A DNA stretch of 64,000 nucleotides from positions 3,076,001 to 3,140,000 of the forward strand of contig NZ_CP085442.1 of assembly GCF_023824195.1 (NCBI RefSeq), given 5' to 3'. Positions within the stretch are counted from its first letter, which is position 1; each line of letters opens with the position of its first letter. The notes beneath the pieces were generated by a model, which had not been told where the DNA came from, searched no databases, and saw only the letters and a program-made list of their open reading frames with translations. The position numbers and the translations under genes are program-made. Shown piece by piece: positions 43,109 to 50,872 of this stretch. This stretch comes from Priestia megaterium (lineage in GTDB: Bacteria > Bacillota > Bacilli > Bacillales > Bacillaceae_H).

Positions 43109-43232
43109 TTAACGCTTACGAAGTTAGCTGACGGGTTCGGGTCAAGAAAGTAACCCTACTCAATTATGAGATTCACCCCTAATAATTGGGTCCTCCGCTC
43201 TTTCCCTCTCTTTCAGGAAAGACTCAGCGTTT
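43109..43232 (-). promoter_or_regulatory. c-di-AMP riboswitch (ydaO/yuaA type), upstream copy
   Basis: On the minus strand P1 is closed by AACGCT and AGCGTT. Core blocks: GCGGAGGACCCAA, AGGGGTGAATCTC, GAGTAGGGTTACTTTC, ACCCGAACCCGTCAGCTAAC and TTCGTAAGCG, in the same order as in the downstream copy. A longer P1-proximal hairpin (CTTTCC...GGAAAG) distinguishes it. It begins about 20 bases after the predicted transcription start. Confidence 0.9.
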
Positions 43233-43257
43233 CACTGTGGAACGTTTCATGAGAGTA

Positions 43258-43286
43258 ATCTTACTCCTGTTAAAATTTACTGTCAA
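43258..43286 (-). promoter_or_regulatory. Sigma-A promoter of the riboswitch-kdp transcript
   Basis: Minus strand consensus TTGACA (43286-43281), 17-base spacer, TAAGAT (43263-43258). Predicted start near 43251, directly before the upstream aptamer. No comparably good promoter is visible between the two aptamers, so both probably lie on one RNA. Confidence 0.78.
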
Positions 43287-43389
43287 CAACATTTTTTGAA
43301 ATTTTAAAAGCTTTATTTTTTTATGTGTATTCATTATTTTAAAATAATAGATTCGAAGAAAAAAAGGTTGTAATATAACTAAATGTATC

Positions 43390-43695
43390 CCATCTAAAGA
43401 CGAACAAATGAGATACATGAGCTGAACCGCTTGTGACGCTGCAGTTGATTTTCATGCAAGACTTCGCTTTCCGCGGGCGGCCGCTGAGCCTCCTCGTCGC
43501 TTGCGCTCCTGCGGGGTCTCATCCCTGCCGCTTTTCCCGCAGGAGTCTTCTTCTTGCCCTCCAATCAACTGCTAGAAGGATCTGAACAGGTGAAACCTAC
43601 GTTCACTCTAACAAAAAAAACGAACCACCAATCAAACATGTTGATCAATGGTTCGTTTTTCACTTCGGCTAAAATACGTTTGTCCCAGCCTCTTT
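43390..43695 (-). repeat. Dispersed intergenic repeat, copy C (full length)
   Basis: Read on the minus strand it begins AAAGAGGCTGGGACAAACG one or two bases after the MurG stop, carries a terminator hairpin (AACGAACCA...TGGTTCGTT with T8), then 'ccttctagcagttgattgg', a GC-rich centre with NotI (GCGGCCGC), 'gaaaatcaactgcagcgtcac' and ends 'ttcgtctttagat'. Shares all blocks with copy B. Confidence 0.88.
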
Positions 43696-43697
43696 TT

Positions 43698-44765
43698 TTA
43701 GATCATTTTCTCAATTTCATTTACAAGAATTGAAATGGCATCCGTTTTTGTTGCTTCACGCATTGTACGCTTCATCGTACTTGCCTGCTGCTGAAGCTCA
43801 TTTACTTCACGCAAAAACAATTCTTTTGTTAACTGTTCTTCTTCCACAACCATACAGTAGCCTTTTTTCTTAAAGGACTGTGCATTTAAAATTTGGTCTC
43901 CTCGACTTTGTGCTTTTGATAAAGGAATAATCATCATCGGTTTATGAAGGGCTAAAAACTCAAAGATGGCATTTGATCCGCCGCGTGTAATCACATAATC
44001 AGTCGCCGCTAGAACATCTGGAAGCTGTTCATTTACATATTCTAACTGACGGTAGCCCGGCTCTTTTTCAAGGCTTGTATCAACATTGCCTTTTCCGCAT
44101 AGGTGTACAATTTGAAATTTCTTTTGCAGTTCAGGCAAAGACTCTCGAACAATTTCGTTGATGCGGCGTGCTCCTAAACTTCCGCCCATAATGGTTAAAA
44201 TTGGGCGCTTATCATAAAAGCGAAGCCAGCTTTCCCCGTTCGCTGCGCTTCCGCTAAATAGCTCTTTTCGAATAGGTGAACCAACAACCTGCACTTTTTC
44301 TTTTGGAAAATAGTTTGCAGCTTCATCAAAAGAAGTGAAAATTTTAGTGGCAAATTTCTGCGCAATTTTATTTGCCAGTCCCGGTGTTAAATCACTTTCA
44401 TGAATGAACACGGGAATGTTTAGCGATTTAGCAGCCATTACAACAGGAACTGTGACAAAACCGCCTTTTGAAAACACAAGAGAAGGCTTTAACTTTTTCA
44501 GCACGCGACGTGCATCGCCAACTCCTTTTGCTACTCGAAATACATCTTTTACATTTTCCATATCTACGTAGCGACGCAGCTTCCCGCTTGAAATCGCATG
44601 ATATGAAACGTTTAATTTTGTAATTAATTCTTTCTCAATACCATTGTGAGAACCGACATAATGGATATCCCATTTTTCACTGTCTAATTCTTTCATAATG
44701 GCAATGTTTGGTGTTACGTGTCCAGCTGTTCCGCCTCCGGTAAAAACGATAACTTGCTTACTCAT
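43698..44765 (-). CDS. murG: MurG-type UDP-GlcNAc:lipid I transferase
   Basis: A 355-residue glycosyltransferase of the GT28/MurG family, with the N-terminal glycine loop FTGGGTAGHVTPN, the second loop 'GSHNGIEKELI' region, 'SKGGFVTVPVV' and the C-terminal GGSLGARRIN and 'ITRGGSNAIFEF' that binds UDP-GlcNAc. It adds GlcNAc to lipid I in peptidoglycan precursor synthesis. It is not in a dcw cluster, so it is probably a second MurG paralogue, as found in the B. cereus group. AGAGGAAG precedes the ATG. Its terminator is provided by repeat copy C. Confidence 0.88.
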   Translation of the reverse strand: MSKQVIVFTGGGTAGHVTPNIAIMKELDSEKWDIHYVGSHNGIEKELITKLNVSYHAISSGKLRRYVDMENVKDVFRVAKGVGDARRVLKKLKPSLVFSKGGFVTVPVVMAAKSLNIPVFIHESDLTPGLANKIAQKFATKIFTSFDEAANYFPKEKVQVVGSPIRKELFSGSAANGESWLRFYDKRPILTIMGGSLGARRINEIVRESLPELQKKFQIVHLCGKGNVDTSLEKEPGYRQLEYVNEQLPDVLAATDYVITRGGSNAIFEFLALHKPMMIIPLSKAQSRGDQILNAQSFKKKGYCMVVEEEQLTKELFLREVNELQQQASTMKRTMREATKTDAISILVNEIEKMI

Positions 44766-44942
44766 TTTTTCTTCCTCTCTTTACTTCACTTAATCGATCT
44801 GTTTTGACATCAATTTTTATCTGATCTTTTTAGCATGCAATCTGACATGTAAAACGATGGTTTTATTATAGCATTTTTCTTTTTACATATGTATGATAAG
44901 GCGTATAAAAGCATGCTATACTTTTCGTAAGGAGTGATTGTA

Positions 44943-45278
44943 ATGAACAAACCTGTACCTGCGGTAAAAGGTGATACAGTAGATTCAGAAACGCGCTGCA
45001 CGCACTATCATACTGATAAAGATATTATTGCAATAAAATTTTATTGCTGTAATACATATTATCCATGCTATCAATGTCATAACGGACATGCTGATCACGA
45101 CATTAAAAGGTGGCCAAAAGCTATGTTTAATGAAAAAGCTATTCTTTGCGGAGTATGCAAACATGAGCTATCAATTAATGAATATTTGGCCTGTAACTCG
45201 ACTTGCCCTCACTGCCGTTCTTCCTTTAATCCCGGATGCAGCCTGCATGGACACATTTATTTTGAACAAAAAAGCTGA
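44943..45278 (+). CDS. CHY zinc-finger protein
   Basis: A 111-residue protein with the CHY pattern: CTHYHTDKDI, then CCNTYYPCYQCHNGHADHDIKRWP, CGVCKHELSINEYL and CPHCRSSFNPGCSLHGHIYF. At least ten Cys/His residues can bind three zinc ions, as in the CHY domain of RCHY1 and small bacterial relatives. Function in Bacillus is unknown. AGGAGTG and the ATG at 44943 give the best start; the frame also opens at a GTG three codons earlier. Confidence 0.85.
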   Translation: MNKPVPAVKGDTVDSETRCTHYHTDKDIIAIKFYCCNTYYPCYQCHNGHADHDIKRWPKAMFNEKAILCGVCKHELSINEYLACNSTCPHCRSSFNPGCSLHGHIYFEQKS

Positions 45279-45300
45279 ACGACACATCGTTCAGCTTTTA
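45268..45300. terminator. Bidirectional terminator between the CHY and ArsR genes
   Basis: AAAAGCTGAACGA pairs with TCGTTCAGCTTTT around a short loop. Confidence 0.88.
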
Positions 45301-45612
45301 AAATAACTGCTCATCTATATTTATAATGGAAGGAATCAGCCCTGGAAATAATTCCTCAAGCTCTTCTAAACGCAGGGAATAATAGTGCTGCGTACCTTCT
45401 ATACGTAGTTTGATAATTCCAGCTTCGCGAAGTACTTTAATATGATGTGATAGCGTTGATTTTGACACATTTAATTTTTGATAATACGAACAGGTCTGCT
45501 CCTTTCTTGTCGCTAAACACTGTACAATTCGCAGCCGGTTAGGATCACTCAACGCGTGTAAAATAGGCGTTAATTTAATTTCAGATTTCGGTGGTTGATA
45601 AGGTTTTCTCAT
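45298..45612 (-). CDS. yczG: ArsR-family transcriptional repressor (YczG type)
   Basis: A 104-residue winged-helix regulator. The recognition helix is in 'SKSTLSHHIKVLREAGIIKL' and the wing in 'IEGTQHYYSLRLEEL', typical of ArsR-family proteins. One Cys sits in CLATRKEQTCSYY, a possible redox or metal-sensing residue. It is divergent from a ycnE-ycnD-like operon, as yczG is in B. subtilis. Two 18-bp palindromes of the form GTTCGA-N6-TCGAAC lie in the intergenic region, almost certainly its operators. The name is by position and resemblance and needs checking. Confidence 0.75.
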   Translation of the reverse strand: MRKPYQPPKSEIKLTPILHALSDPNRLRIVQCLATRKEQTCSYYQKLNVSKSTLSHHIKVLREAGIIKLRIEGTQHYYSLRLEELEELFPGLIPSIINIDEQLF

Positions 45613-45648
45613 GCTTAAAATATAACATAGCTTCTTTTGTGTATCAAT

Positions 45649-45666
45649 GTTCGATAACTTTCGAAC
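45649..45666. promoter_or_regulatory. ArsR operator 1
   Basis: Palindrome GTTCGATAACTTTCGAAC, near the start of the arsR-type gene; together with operator 2, spaced 61 bp from it. Confidence 0.75.
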
Positions 45667-45674
45667 TAAATTCC

Positions 45675-45703
45675 TTGCACTGTTATTTAATCGGTGTTAT
45701 AGT
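45675..45703 (+). promoter_or_regulatory. Promoter of the ycnE-ycnD-like operon
   Basis: TTGCAC (45675-45680), 17-base spacer, TATAGT (45698-45703). It lies between the two operators, and operator 2 covers its transcription start. Confidence 0.65.
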
Positions 45704-45709
45704 TTCATT

Positions 45710-45727
45710 GTTCGATGATATTCGAAC
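45710..45727. promoter_or_regulatory. ArsR operator 2
   Basis: Palindrome GTTCGATGATATTCGAAC with the same arms as operator 1, placed at the predicted +1 of the ycnE-like gene. Confidence 0.75.
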
Positions 45728-45816
45728 TTATCTTCATTTTAATGATAAATTGAATGAAAGATCAAAAACAAAACAAATAATATAAAGCACCATCATTATT
45801 AAAGGAGGAATCATCA

Positions 45817-46101
45817 ATGATTCATTTACAAGCTTCAATGAAAGTTAATCCAGAAAAAAGAGAAGAATTTTTAGAAAACGTACAAGAACTTATTAAGCAT
45901 TCTTTACAAGAAGAAGGAAACAGCAACTATCAGCTATTTGAAGATGCTTTTACACCTAACACATTTATGATGATTGAAGAGTGGAAAAGCGAAGAAGCAA
46001 TTCAAGCACACAATAAATCAGCTCACTTCCAAAGCTTTGTAGCATTTGCTCAAACTGGAGTACTTGTAGCACCTTTAGATGTAAAAACATTACAAGGTTA
46101 A
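45817..46101 (+). CDS. ycnE: Antibiotic biosynthesis monooxygenase-like protein (YcnE)
   Basis: A 94-residue dimeric alpha/beta-barrel (ABM) protein, starting IHLQASMKVNPEKREEFLEN and containing 'YQLFEDAFTPNTFMMIEEWKSEEAIQAHN', the core of the quinol monooxygenase family. B. subtilis YcnE is 95 residues and is induced by quinone-type stress. It may oxidise or bind quinones. AAAGGAGG precedes the ATG; the nitroreductase follows 29 bases downstream in the same operon. Confidence 0.85.
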   Translation: MIHLQASMKVNPEKREEFLENVQELIKHSLQEEGNSNYQLFEDAFTPNTFMMIEEWKSEEAIQAHNKSAHFQSFVAFAQTGVLVAPLDVKTLQG

Positions 46102-46130
46102 TAAAAACTTCGTTGAAAGGATGACGCATC

Positions 46131-46868
46131 ATGAATGAAGCAATTCGTACAATTCAAGATCATCGTTCTATCCGTCAGTATACAGACGAAACGGTAAGCG
46201 ACGAGCATTTAGATACTATTATTCAATCTGCTCAGTCAGCCGCTTCTTCTATTAATGGACAGCAAGTGACTATTATTAGCGTCCAAGATAAAGAAAAGAA
46301 GAAAAAACTTTCAGAGCTTGCCGGCAACCAAGCGTGGATTGACCAAGCTCCTCTATTTTTAATCTTTTGTGCAGATTTTAATCGTGCTAAGATTGCAGCT
46401 GAACTTAACGATGCCCCTCTTGGCGTAACCGATGGGCTTGAATCAATTTTAGTCGGGGCAACCGATGCTGGAATTTCTTTAGAAGCCGCAACAGTTGCAG
46501 CAGAATCACTCGGTTTAGGTACAGTCCCAATCGGAGGAATTCGCAGAAAGCCGCTAGAAGTCATTGAACTGCTAGATTTACCGGAATACGTATTCCCAGT
46601 AAGCGGCCTTGTGGTTGGACATCCGGCAGATCATTCTGCGAAAAAGCCTCGATTGCCACAAGCTGCTGTGCACCATCGTGAAAGCTATAATCACGACTTA
46701 AAGTCATTGATTCAAGACTATGATGCTGAAATGGCAGAGTATATGAAAAAGAGAACAAACGGTGCTGATGACCGCAACTGGTCACAAACTGTATCAGCTA
46801 TTTATAAAACCATTTATTATCCAGAAGTTCGAGCGATGCTTGAAAAACAAGGATTTAAATTCGAATAA
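46131..46868 (+). CDS. ycnD: NAD(P)H-flavin nitroreductase (NfrA2/YcnD type)
   Basis: A 245-residue FMN nitroreductase. N-terminal 'DHRSIRQYTDE' and 'SAASSINGQQ' bind FMN, 'LGLGTVPIGGIRRKPLEVIELL' and 'VFPVSGLVVGHPAD' are typical of NfrA-like enzymes, and 'KPRLPQAAVHHRESY' marks the C-terminal extension. It reduces quinones, nitro compounds and free FMN. Second gene of an operon with ycnE under the divergent ArsR regulator. AAAGGATG precedes the ATG and a terminator follows. Confidence 0.88.
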   Translation: MNEAIRTIQDHRSIRQYTDETVSDEHLDTIIQSAQSAASSINGQQVTIISVQDKEKKKKLSELAGNQAWIDQAPLFLIFCADFNRAKIAAELNDAPLGVTDGLESILVGATDAGISLEAATVAAESLGLGTVPIGGIRRKPLEVIELLDLPEYVFPVSGLVVGHPADHSAKKPRLPQAAVHHRESYNHDLKSLIQDYDAEMAEYMKKRTNGADDRNWSQTVSAIYKTIYYPEVRAMLEKQGFKFE

Positions 46869-46870
46869 CC

Positions 46871-46901
46871 AAAAGCTGCGATGAACATCGCAGCTTTTTT
46901 A
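46871..46901 (+). terminator. Terminator of the ycnE-ycnD-like operon
   Basis: AAAGCTGCGATG pairs with CATCGCAGCTTT, then six T in total. Confidence 0.85.
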
Positions 46902-46960
46902 TCTAATTTAACAGCGTGCTGAATAGACTAAAAGTAATACTCAATAAATGAGGTGTTTGT

Positions 46961-47398
46961 ATGGAGTTTATTTTAATTTGTAATTTTCTTTTAGGTGCAA
47001 CCGCAGCGTTTTTATTGGTACCGGCTTTTACAAAAAAGCACGCCCTTCTCGTGACTTTGCTGTCTCTCCTTTTCCTCCTTTCAATTGTCCCGACTTTTCT
47101 TCTCGCTAATCCACATATCGGCGTTTTACCTTGGGCTATTCGAGACGGTCTTCTATTGTTCGCCGCTTTACTTTTCTTTTATTTAACCTTCACTTTAAAC
47201 AGATGGAAAACGCTTTTGTTTTTTCTTCTATTTTTACTGTCGATTGCTCCTCTTGGCTACGTCGTATATGATGACTTCACGCATACGTATATAGATGCCA
47301 ATATTGGGCTTGGCCTAGGCTTTTTATTGACATGGCTCTTAACAGCTCTGTACAATATTTTGGCTATTCTTCGATTTTTTCGTCAGAAATCTCAGTAA
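46961..47398 (+). CDS. Hydrophobic membrane protein of unknown function
   Basis: A 145-residue protein with about five membrane segments (residues 2-20, 27-48, 59-80, 86-105, 115-137) joined by very short loops. No family recognised. The start ATG has TGAGGTG eight bases upstream. Stands alone between a terminator and the DUF4397 gene. Confidence 0.6.
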   Translation: MEFILICNFLLGATAAFLLVPAFTKKHALLVTLLSLLFLLSIVPTFLLANPHIGVLPWAIRDGLLLFAALLFFYLTFTLNRWKTLLFFLLFLLSIAPLGYVVYDDFTHTYIDANIGLGLGFLLTWLLTALYNILAILRFFRQKSQ

Positions 47399-47513
47399 AC
47401 ACGTCAAAAGTTAACAAACAAACGAATAGTTGATTTTATTTAGTATACGCTAACAACTGCACAGTCCTTCTCTTTACATAAAGCTGTGTATACTAAAAAA
47501 GGAGTGATACTTG

Positions 47514-48194
47514 ATGAAACGACTATTCGTAATGGTAGCAGTGATTGCATTCTTGGCCCTTAGCCGCATGTTAGTATTTGCTGCTGAAACACCTCCTGCT
47601 GCAGATGAGCGAACAGCTCAAAATGCAGAAGTTCGCATCGTTCATGCTTCACCGGATGCTCCGGCTGTAGACATTTTTGTGGATGACAAAGCTTTAGTAG
47701 AAGGAGCAAAGTTTAAAGATGTCTCCAACTCCCTGCCTTTGTCAGCTGGCTCTCATAAAGTAGAAGTATACGAAGCGAAGACAAAAGGAACAAAAGATTC
47801 CATCATCGAAGCTACCCTTGTTGTAGACGGTGGAAAATCGTATACAGTAGCCGCTGTAAATAAAGCAGAAAATCTTGAACTACAGGCTTTCACGAATAAT
47901 AAGCAAGGAATGGATGGAAAGGCAAGCTTACGTGTTGCTCATTTATCTCCTGATGCTCCTGCGGTAAACGTAGGTCCTAAAGGTGCTGCTCCTTTATTTA
48001 AAGATCTGTCTTTTAAAAGCATTTCAGGTTATCAAATAGTAAATCCGGGTTCGTATGATCTATCTGTTTCCACAGCAGATGGAAAAGAAATACTAAGTCT
48101 TCCTGGAACAAATCTTCAAAGCGGTAAAAACTATACGGTTCTCGCAGTAAATACTGCTGACAAGCTTGAGACCATTGTTTTACAAGATAATTAA
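47514..48194 (+). CDS. Secreted DUF4397 protein with two repeats
   Basis: A 226-residue exported protein with an N-terminal signal peptide (KRLFVMVAVIAFLALSRMLVFA). Two DUF4397 units follow: the first begins 'VRIVHASPDAPAVDIFVD' (about residue 43) and the second 'LRVAHLSPDAPAVNV' (about residue 137); both end in a 'GKNYTV' / 'GKSYTVAAV' strand. DUF4397 proteins are beta-sandwich surface proteins of unknown function. AAGGAGTG is at the right distance from the ATG at 47514; a TTG lies directly before it. Confidence 0.85.
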   Translation: MKRLFVMVAVIAFLALSRMLVFAAETPPAADERTAQNAEVRIVHASPDAPAVDIFVDDKALVEGAKFKDVSNSLPLSAGSHKVEVYEAKTKGTKDSIIEATLVVDGGKSYTVAAVNKAENLELQAFTNNKQGMDGKASLRVAHLSPDAPAVNVGPKGAAPLFKDLSFKSISGYQIVNPGSYDLSVSTADGKEILSLPGTNLQSGKNYTVLAVNTADKLETIVLQDN

Positions 48195-48195
48195 T

Positions 48196-48232
48196 TAAAA
48201 AAACGTCATTTCAATTGAAATGACGTTTTTTA
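48196..48232. terminator. Bidirectional terminator between DUF4397 and GrpB-like genes
   Basis: AAAAAACGTCATTTC and GAAATGACGTTTTTT pair around AATT. Confidence 0.9.
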
Positions 48233-48763
48233 TAGACTGCGCTGAATGAATTCCTCTTTTTTGTACTCATAGGTAGAAATATCGTTCCACAGTCGTTTTG
48301 AAAGCTCGTATTTCATACCTTCATATTTTTTTCTAGCACGTTCGCTCGAGCGTAACTGCTCCCTGAAATTAATTCGTTCATTCCAGTAAGGTGATTCACT
48401 GACCGTTACGTATACATGACTTCTTCTGGCATCATGTGGAATGAGCCTACGGGCATTTTTAGCTGTCATAATTGGAGGGTAGTGTGCAGCTGGAACGCCT
48501 TCTTTTAATAAGACAAACATCTCTTTTTCTGCTACATATACGTGAGATTTATTTTTTAATATAGCGCGCACTTCATTTATGTCTTCTTCGCGTTTGACTC
48601 CGATTAAAATATCAACGATTGGCGAACCTGCCAATCCTGGAACGGACGTGCTTCCAATATGTTCGATGTCTACTGAAAAATCTTTTAGTGTATTAAGCAA
48701 CGCTTCTTTTTCCATTTGATACAAAAGCGACCACTTTGTTTCATACTGAACAATCTTTCGCAT
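48230..48763 (-). CDS. GrpB/UPF0157 family nucleotidyltransferase-like protein
   Basis: A 177-residue protein of the GrpB family (UPF0157), a minimal nucleotidyltransferase fold. The motif 'IEHIGSTSVPGLAGSPIVDILIGV' contains the GSTS-V-G and D-I-L residues; 'RRSHVYVTVSESPYW' follows. Small GrpB proteins are related to the C-terminal part of CoaE fusions. Function unknown. GGGTGGA lies well before the ATG at 48763, so this is preferred to the GTG at 48775. Confidence 0.85.
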   Translation of the reverse strand: MRKIVQYETKWSLLYQMEKEALLNTLKDFSVDIEHIGSTSVPGLAGSPIVDILIGVKREEDINEVRAILKNKSHVYVAEKEMFVLLKEGVPAAHYPPIMTAKNARRLIPHDARRSHVYVTVSESPYWNERINFREQLRSSERARKKYEGMKYELSKRLWNDISTYEYKKEEFIQRSL

Positions 48764-49322
48764 ATCAGTTTCCACCCTTTCACTTTTTTATACTGTACCA
48801 TGTTTCAAAGTAAAAAGAAAGAATTTTCTAACTATTCACTTTTAGTTTATGCTACGAGCTTTACAGCATATAGACAGGCTTTGTATTATTTTATATATTT
48901 TTGTTATTTTTATTCTAAATGTTTCATAATTGTGGATGTTTCCTCCTCCAAAAGATAGATACGCTTTTATCTGCTATCTCTCCTCTATCATATTCACATC
49001 CGGCTGCTTTATACTATTTTACATTTTTTCTAGTATAAAACATGTCCTCAAAATGTCGATAAACAAAGGACTAAATGCCTTTAATATCTCTAAATTCCAT
49101 CTTTAACATAATTATATTTTACATTAATGTAAAATTTTATCGGTAAGGATGGCAGATAGTTCAAATTCATTATACAATTGAATTTCGACATATAGTATGA
49201 TGGATAATATCGGTATTATGAGATAATAGTAGATTTCACTCAAAATTTTGGACTATTTGCCGATATATGCTTTGTATACCAATAAACTTATGTTGAAATT
49301 TGTAATTTGCAAGGAGGAAAAA
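48764..49322. other. Long intergenic region between the GrpB-like gene and the amidase
   Basis: About 560 AT-rich bases with no supported ORF. The clearest element is an 18-bp perfect palindrome, TTTTACATTAATGTAAAA (49117-49134), which could be an operator for the amidase gene. The WalR consensus spacing is not met around it. The region includes the divergent promoters, which I could not place. Confidence 0.45.
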
Positions 49323-50843
49323 ATGAATAAAAAACATGTCATGTACACAGCCGTTTCTTCTGTTCTTTTAAGCTCTTCATTGCTTTTGCATTCGATTGAT
49401 GCAGATGCAGCTGAATCGGCCAAAGTAACTGCTACATCGTTAAATGTACGTGCAACGCCTAGTACAAGCGGTGCCATCGTTGGAAAAATAACGAAGGGAA
49501 ACACCGTTGATATAGTAGATGAAAGCAAAGGATGGGCTAAAATTACCTATAACGGTAAAGAAGCTTGGATTTCATCTCAATACATAAACAAAACGCAATC
49601 AAACAGTACGTCCACGGCAAATTCGACATCCAAGTCAGCAGTCGTTAATGCCAGTTCATTGAACGTTCGCTCTTCTGCAAGCACAAGCGCGTCCATCGTA
49701 ACGAACTTACCGCGTAATTCAAAAGTAACGGTGTTAAAAGAAAGCGGATCTTGGTCTCAGATTAAAACGGCATCGGGTCAAACAGGCTGGGTAGCGAGTC
49801 AGTACTTACAAGCAGGCTCTGGTTCTTCTGCGCCAGCTAAAGATTCTGGGTCCACGTCATCCAAGTCAGCGGTCGTTAACGCTAGCTCATTAAACGTTCG
49901 TTCTTCTGCAAGCACAGGCGCGTCCATCGTAACGAACTTATCGCGCAATTCAAAAGTAACGGTGTTAAAAGAAAGCGGATCTTGGTCTCAGATTAAAACG
50001 GCATCGGGTCAAACAGGCTGGGTGGCAAGTCAGTATTTAAAAGCTGATTCTGGACAGTCTTCACAACCAGCCCAGTCGATTCAAATTACAAAAGCTTCAA
50101 ATTTGCGCAGTCAGCCGAGCTTAAGTGCGGGAATTATTCGTGTAGCAAAAGCAGGTGAAAGATTCAAAAAAGTAAGCGAAACGAATGACTGGGTGCAAAT
50201 TCAGTACTCTGCAAGTCAAACAGCATGGGTCTCAAAAGGGTTAACAGCTGCGGCTGGTTCTACAACTTCAGCTAGTTCGCCTTCCCCATCTGCTTCTTTA
50301 AAAGATAAAATCATTGTAGTAGACGCTGGGCACGGCGGATATGACCCTGGGACTTCAGGAGGATCATCAATTGAGAAGAATCTAGCGTTAACAACAGCAA
50401 AACTTGTTGCAAGCCGCTTAGCTAATGCTGGAGCAAATGTATTTATGACGCGTTCAAACGATACTTTTATTTCACTGAGCGGACGGGTGAATGTTAGTGA
50501 AGCAAAGCATGCAGATGCATTTATCAGCATTCACTATAACGCTTCTACTTCATCTTCTGCAAACGGCATCGCATCATTTTATTACAGTGAATCCAAAGAT
50601 AAAGAATTAGCAAAATACATTCAAGAAAGCATGGCTGAAAACGCGCCTTCTATGAAGGATATGGGGGTTCGTTTTGGAGATTATTATGTTACTCGAGAAA
50701 ACAACCAGCGTGCTGTACTTCTTGAATTAGGCTTTTTATCAAATGCTCACGATGAGCAAATTGTTTCTTCTAACGCGTATCAGCAGCAAATATCTACAGG
50801 TATTTACCAAGGAATTGCTCGATATTTTGCAGCTAATAAATAA
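49323..50843 (+). CDS. N-acetylmuramoyl-L-alanine amidase with four SH3b domains
   Basis: A 506-residue secreted wall amidase. After a signal peptide (KKHVMYTAVSSVLLSSSLLL..., cleavage near DADAA) come four bacterial SH3 domains (about residues 32-90, 103-165, 180-242, 255-310), each starting '(V/A)..S.LNVRS.AS' and ending 'GW(V/I)(A/S)SQYL'. The C-terminal Amidase_3 domain (about 330-503) has the zinc ligands in VVDAGHGG, the SIEKNLAL Glu, SIHYNAS and the catalytic Glu in LLELGFLSN. SH3 domains 2 and 3 are nearly identical at the DNA level. AAGGAGG precedes the ATG at 49323. Confidence 0.92.
   Translation: MNKKHVMYTAVSSVLLSSSLLLHSIDADAAESAKVTATSLNVRATPSTSGAIVGKITKGNTVDIVDESKGWAKITYNGKEAWISSQYINKTQSNSTSTANSTSKSAVVNASSLNVRSSASTSASIVTNLPRNSKVTVLKESGSWSQIKTASGQTGWVASQYLQAGSGSSAPAKDSGSTSSKSAVVNASSLNVRSSASTGASIVTNLSRNSKVTVLKESGSWSQIKTASGQTGWVASQYLKADSGQSSQPAQSIQITKASNLRSQPSLSAGIIRVAKAGERFKKVSETNDWVQIQYSASQTAWVSKGLTAAAGSTTSASSPSPSASLKDKIIVVDAGHGGYDPGTSGGSSIEKNLALTTAKLVASRLANAGANVFMTRSNDTFISLSGRVNVSEAKHADAFISIHYNASTSSSANGIASFYYSESKDKELAKYIQESMAENAPSMKDMGVRFGDYYVTRENNQRAVLLELGFLSNAHDEQIVSSNAYQQQISTGIYQGIARYFAANK
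49630..50046 (+). repeat. Near-identical tandem duplication inside the amidase gene
   Basis: A 231-bp (77-codon) unit encoding one SH3b domain plus linker is present twice, beginning 'ccaagtcagc' at 49630 and at 49861. Runs of more than 60 identical bases include 'gtaacggtgttaaaagaaag' through 'caaacaggctgggt'. The closeness implies a recent duplication or ongoing gene conversion. Confidence 0.85.
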
Positions 50844-50872
50844 TAAAAGCCCTCATTATGAGGGCTTTTATA
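50844..50872. terminator. Bidirectional terminator of the amidase and rpsN genes
   Basis: AAAAGCCCTCAT pairs with ATGAGGGCTTTT, A/T tracts on both sides. Confidence 0.88.

Noticed and set aside
43224..43418. Minus-strand 64-codon frame in the leader of the kdp transcript
   Set aside because: It crosses the mapped promoter and the repeat; no ribosome-binding site. The structured riboswitch explains this DNA better.
48716..48958. Plus-strand frame overlapping the GrpB-like start
   Set aside because: No start signal; partly antisense to a clear gene; aromatic-rich noise from AT-rich DNA.
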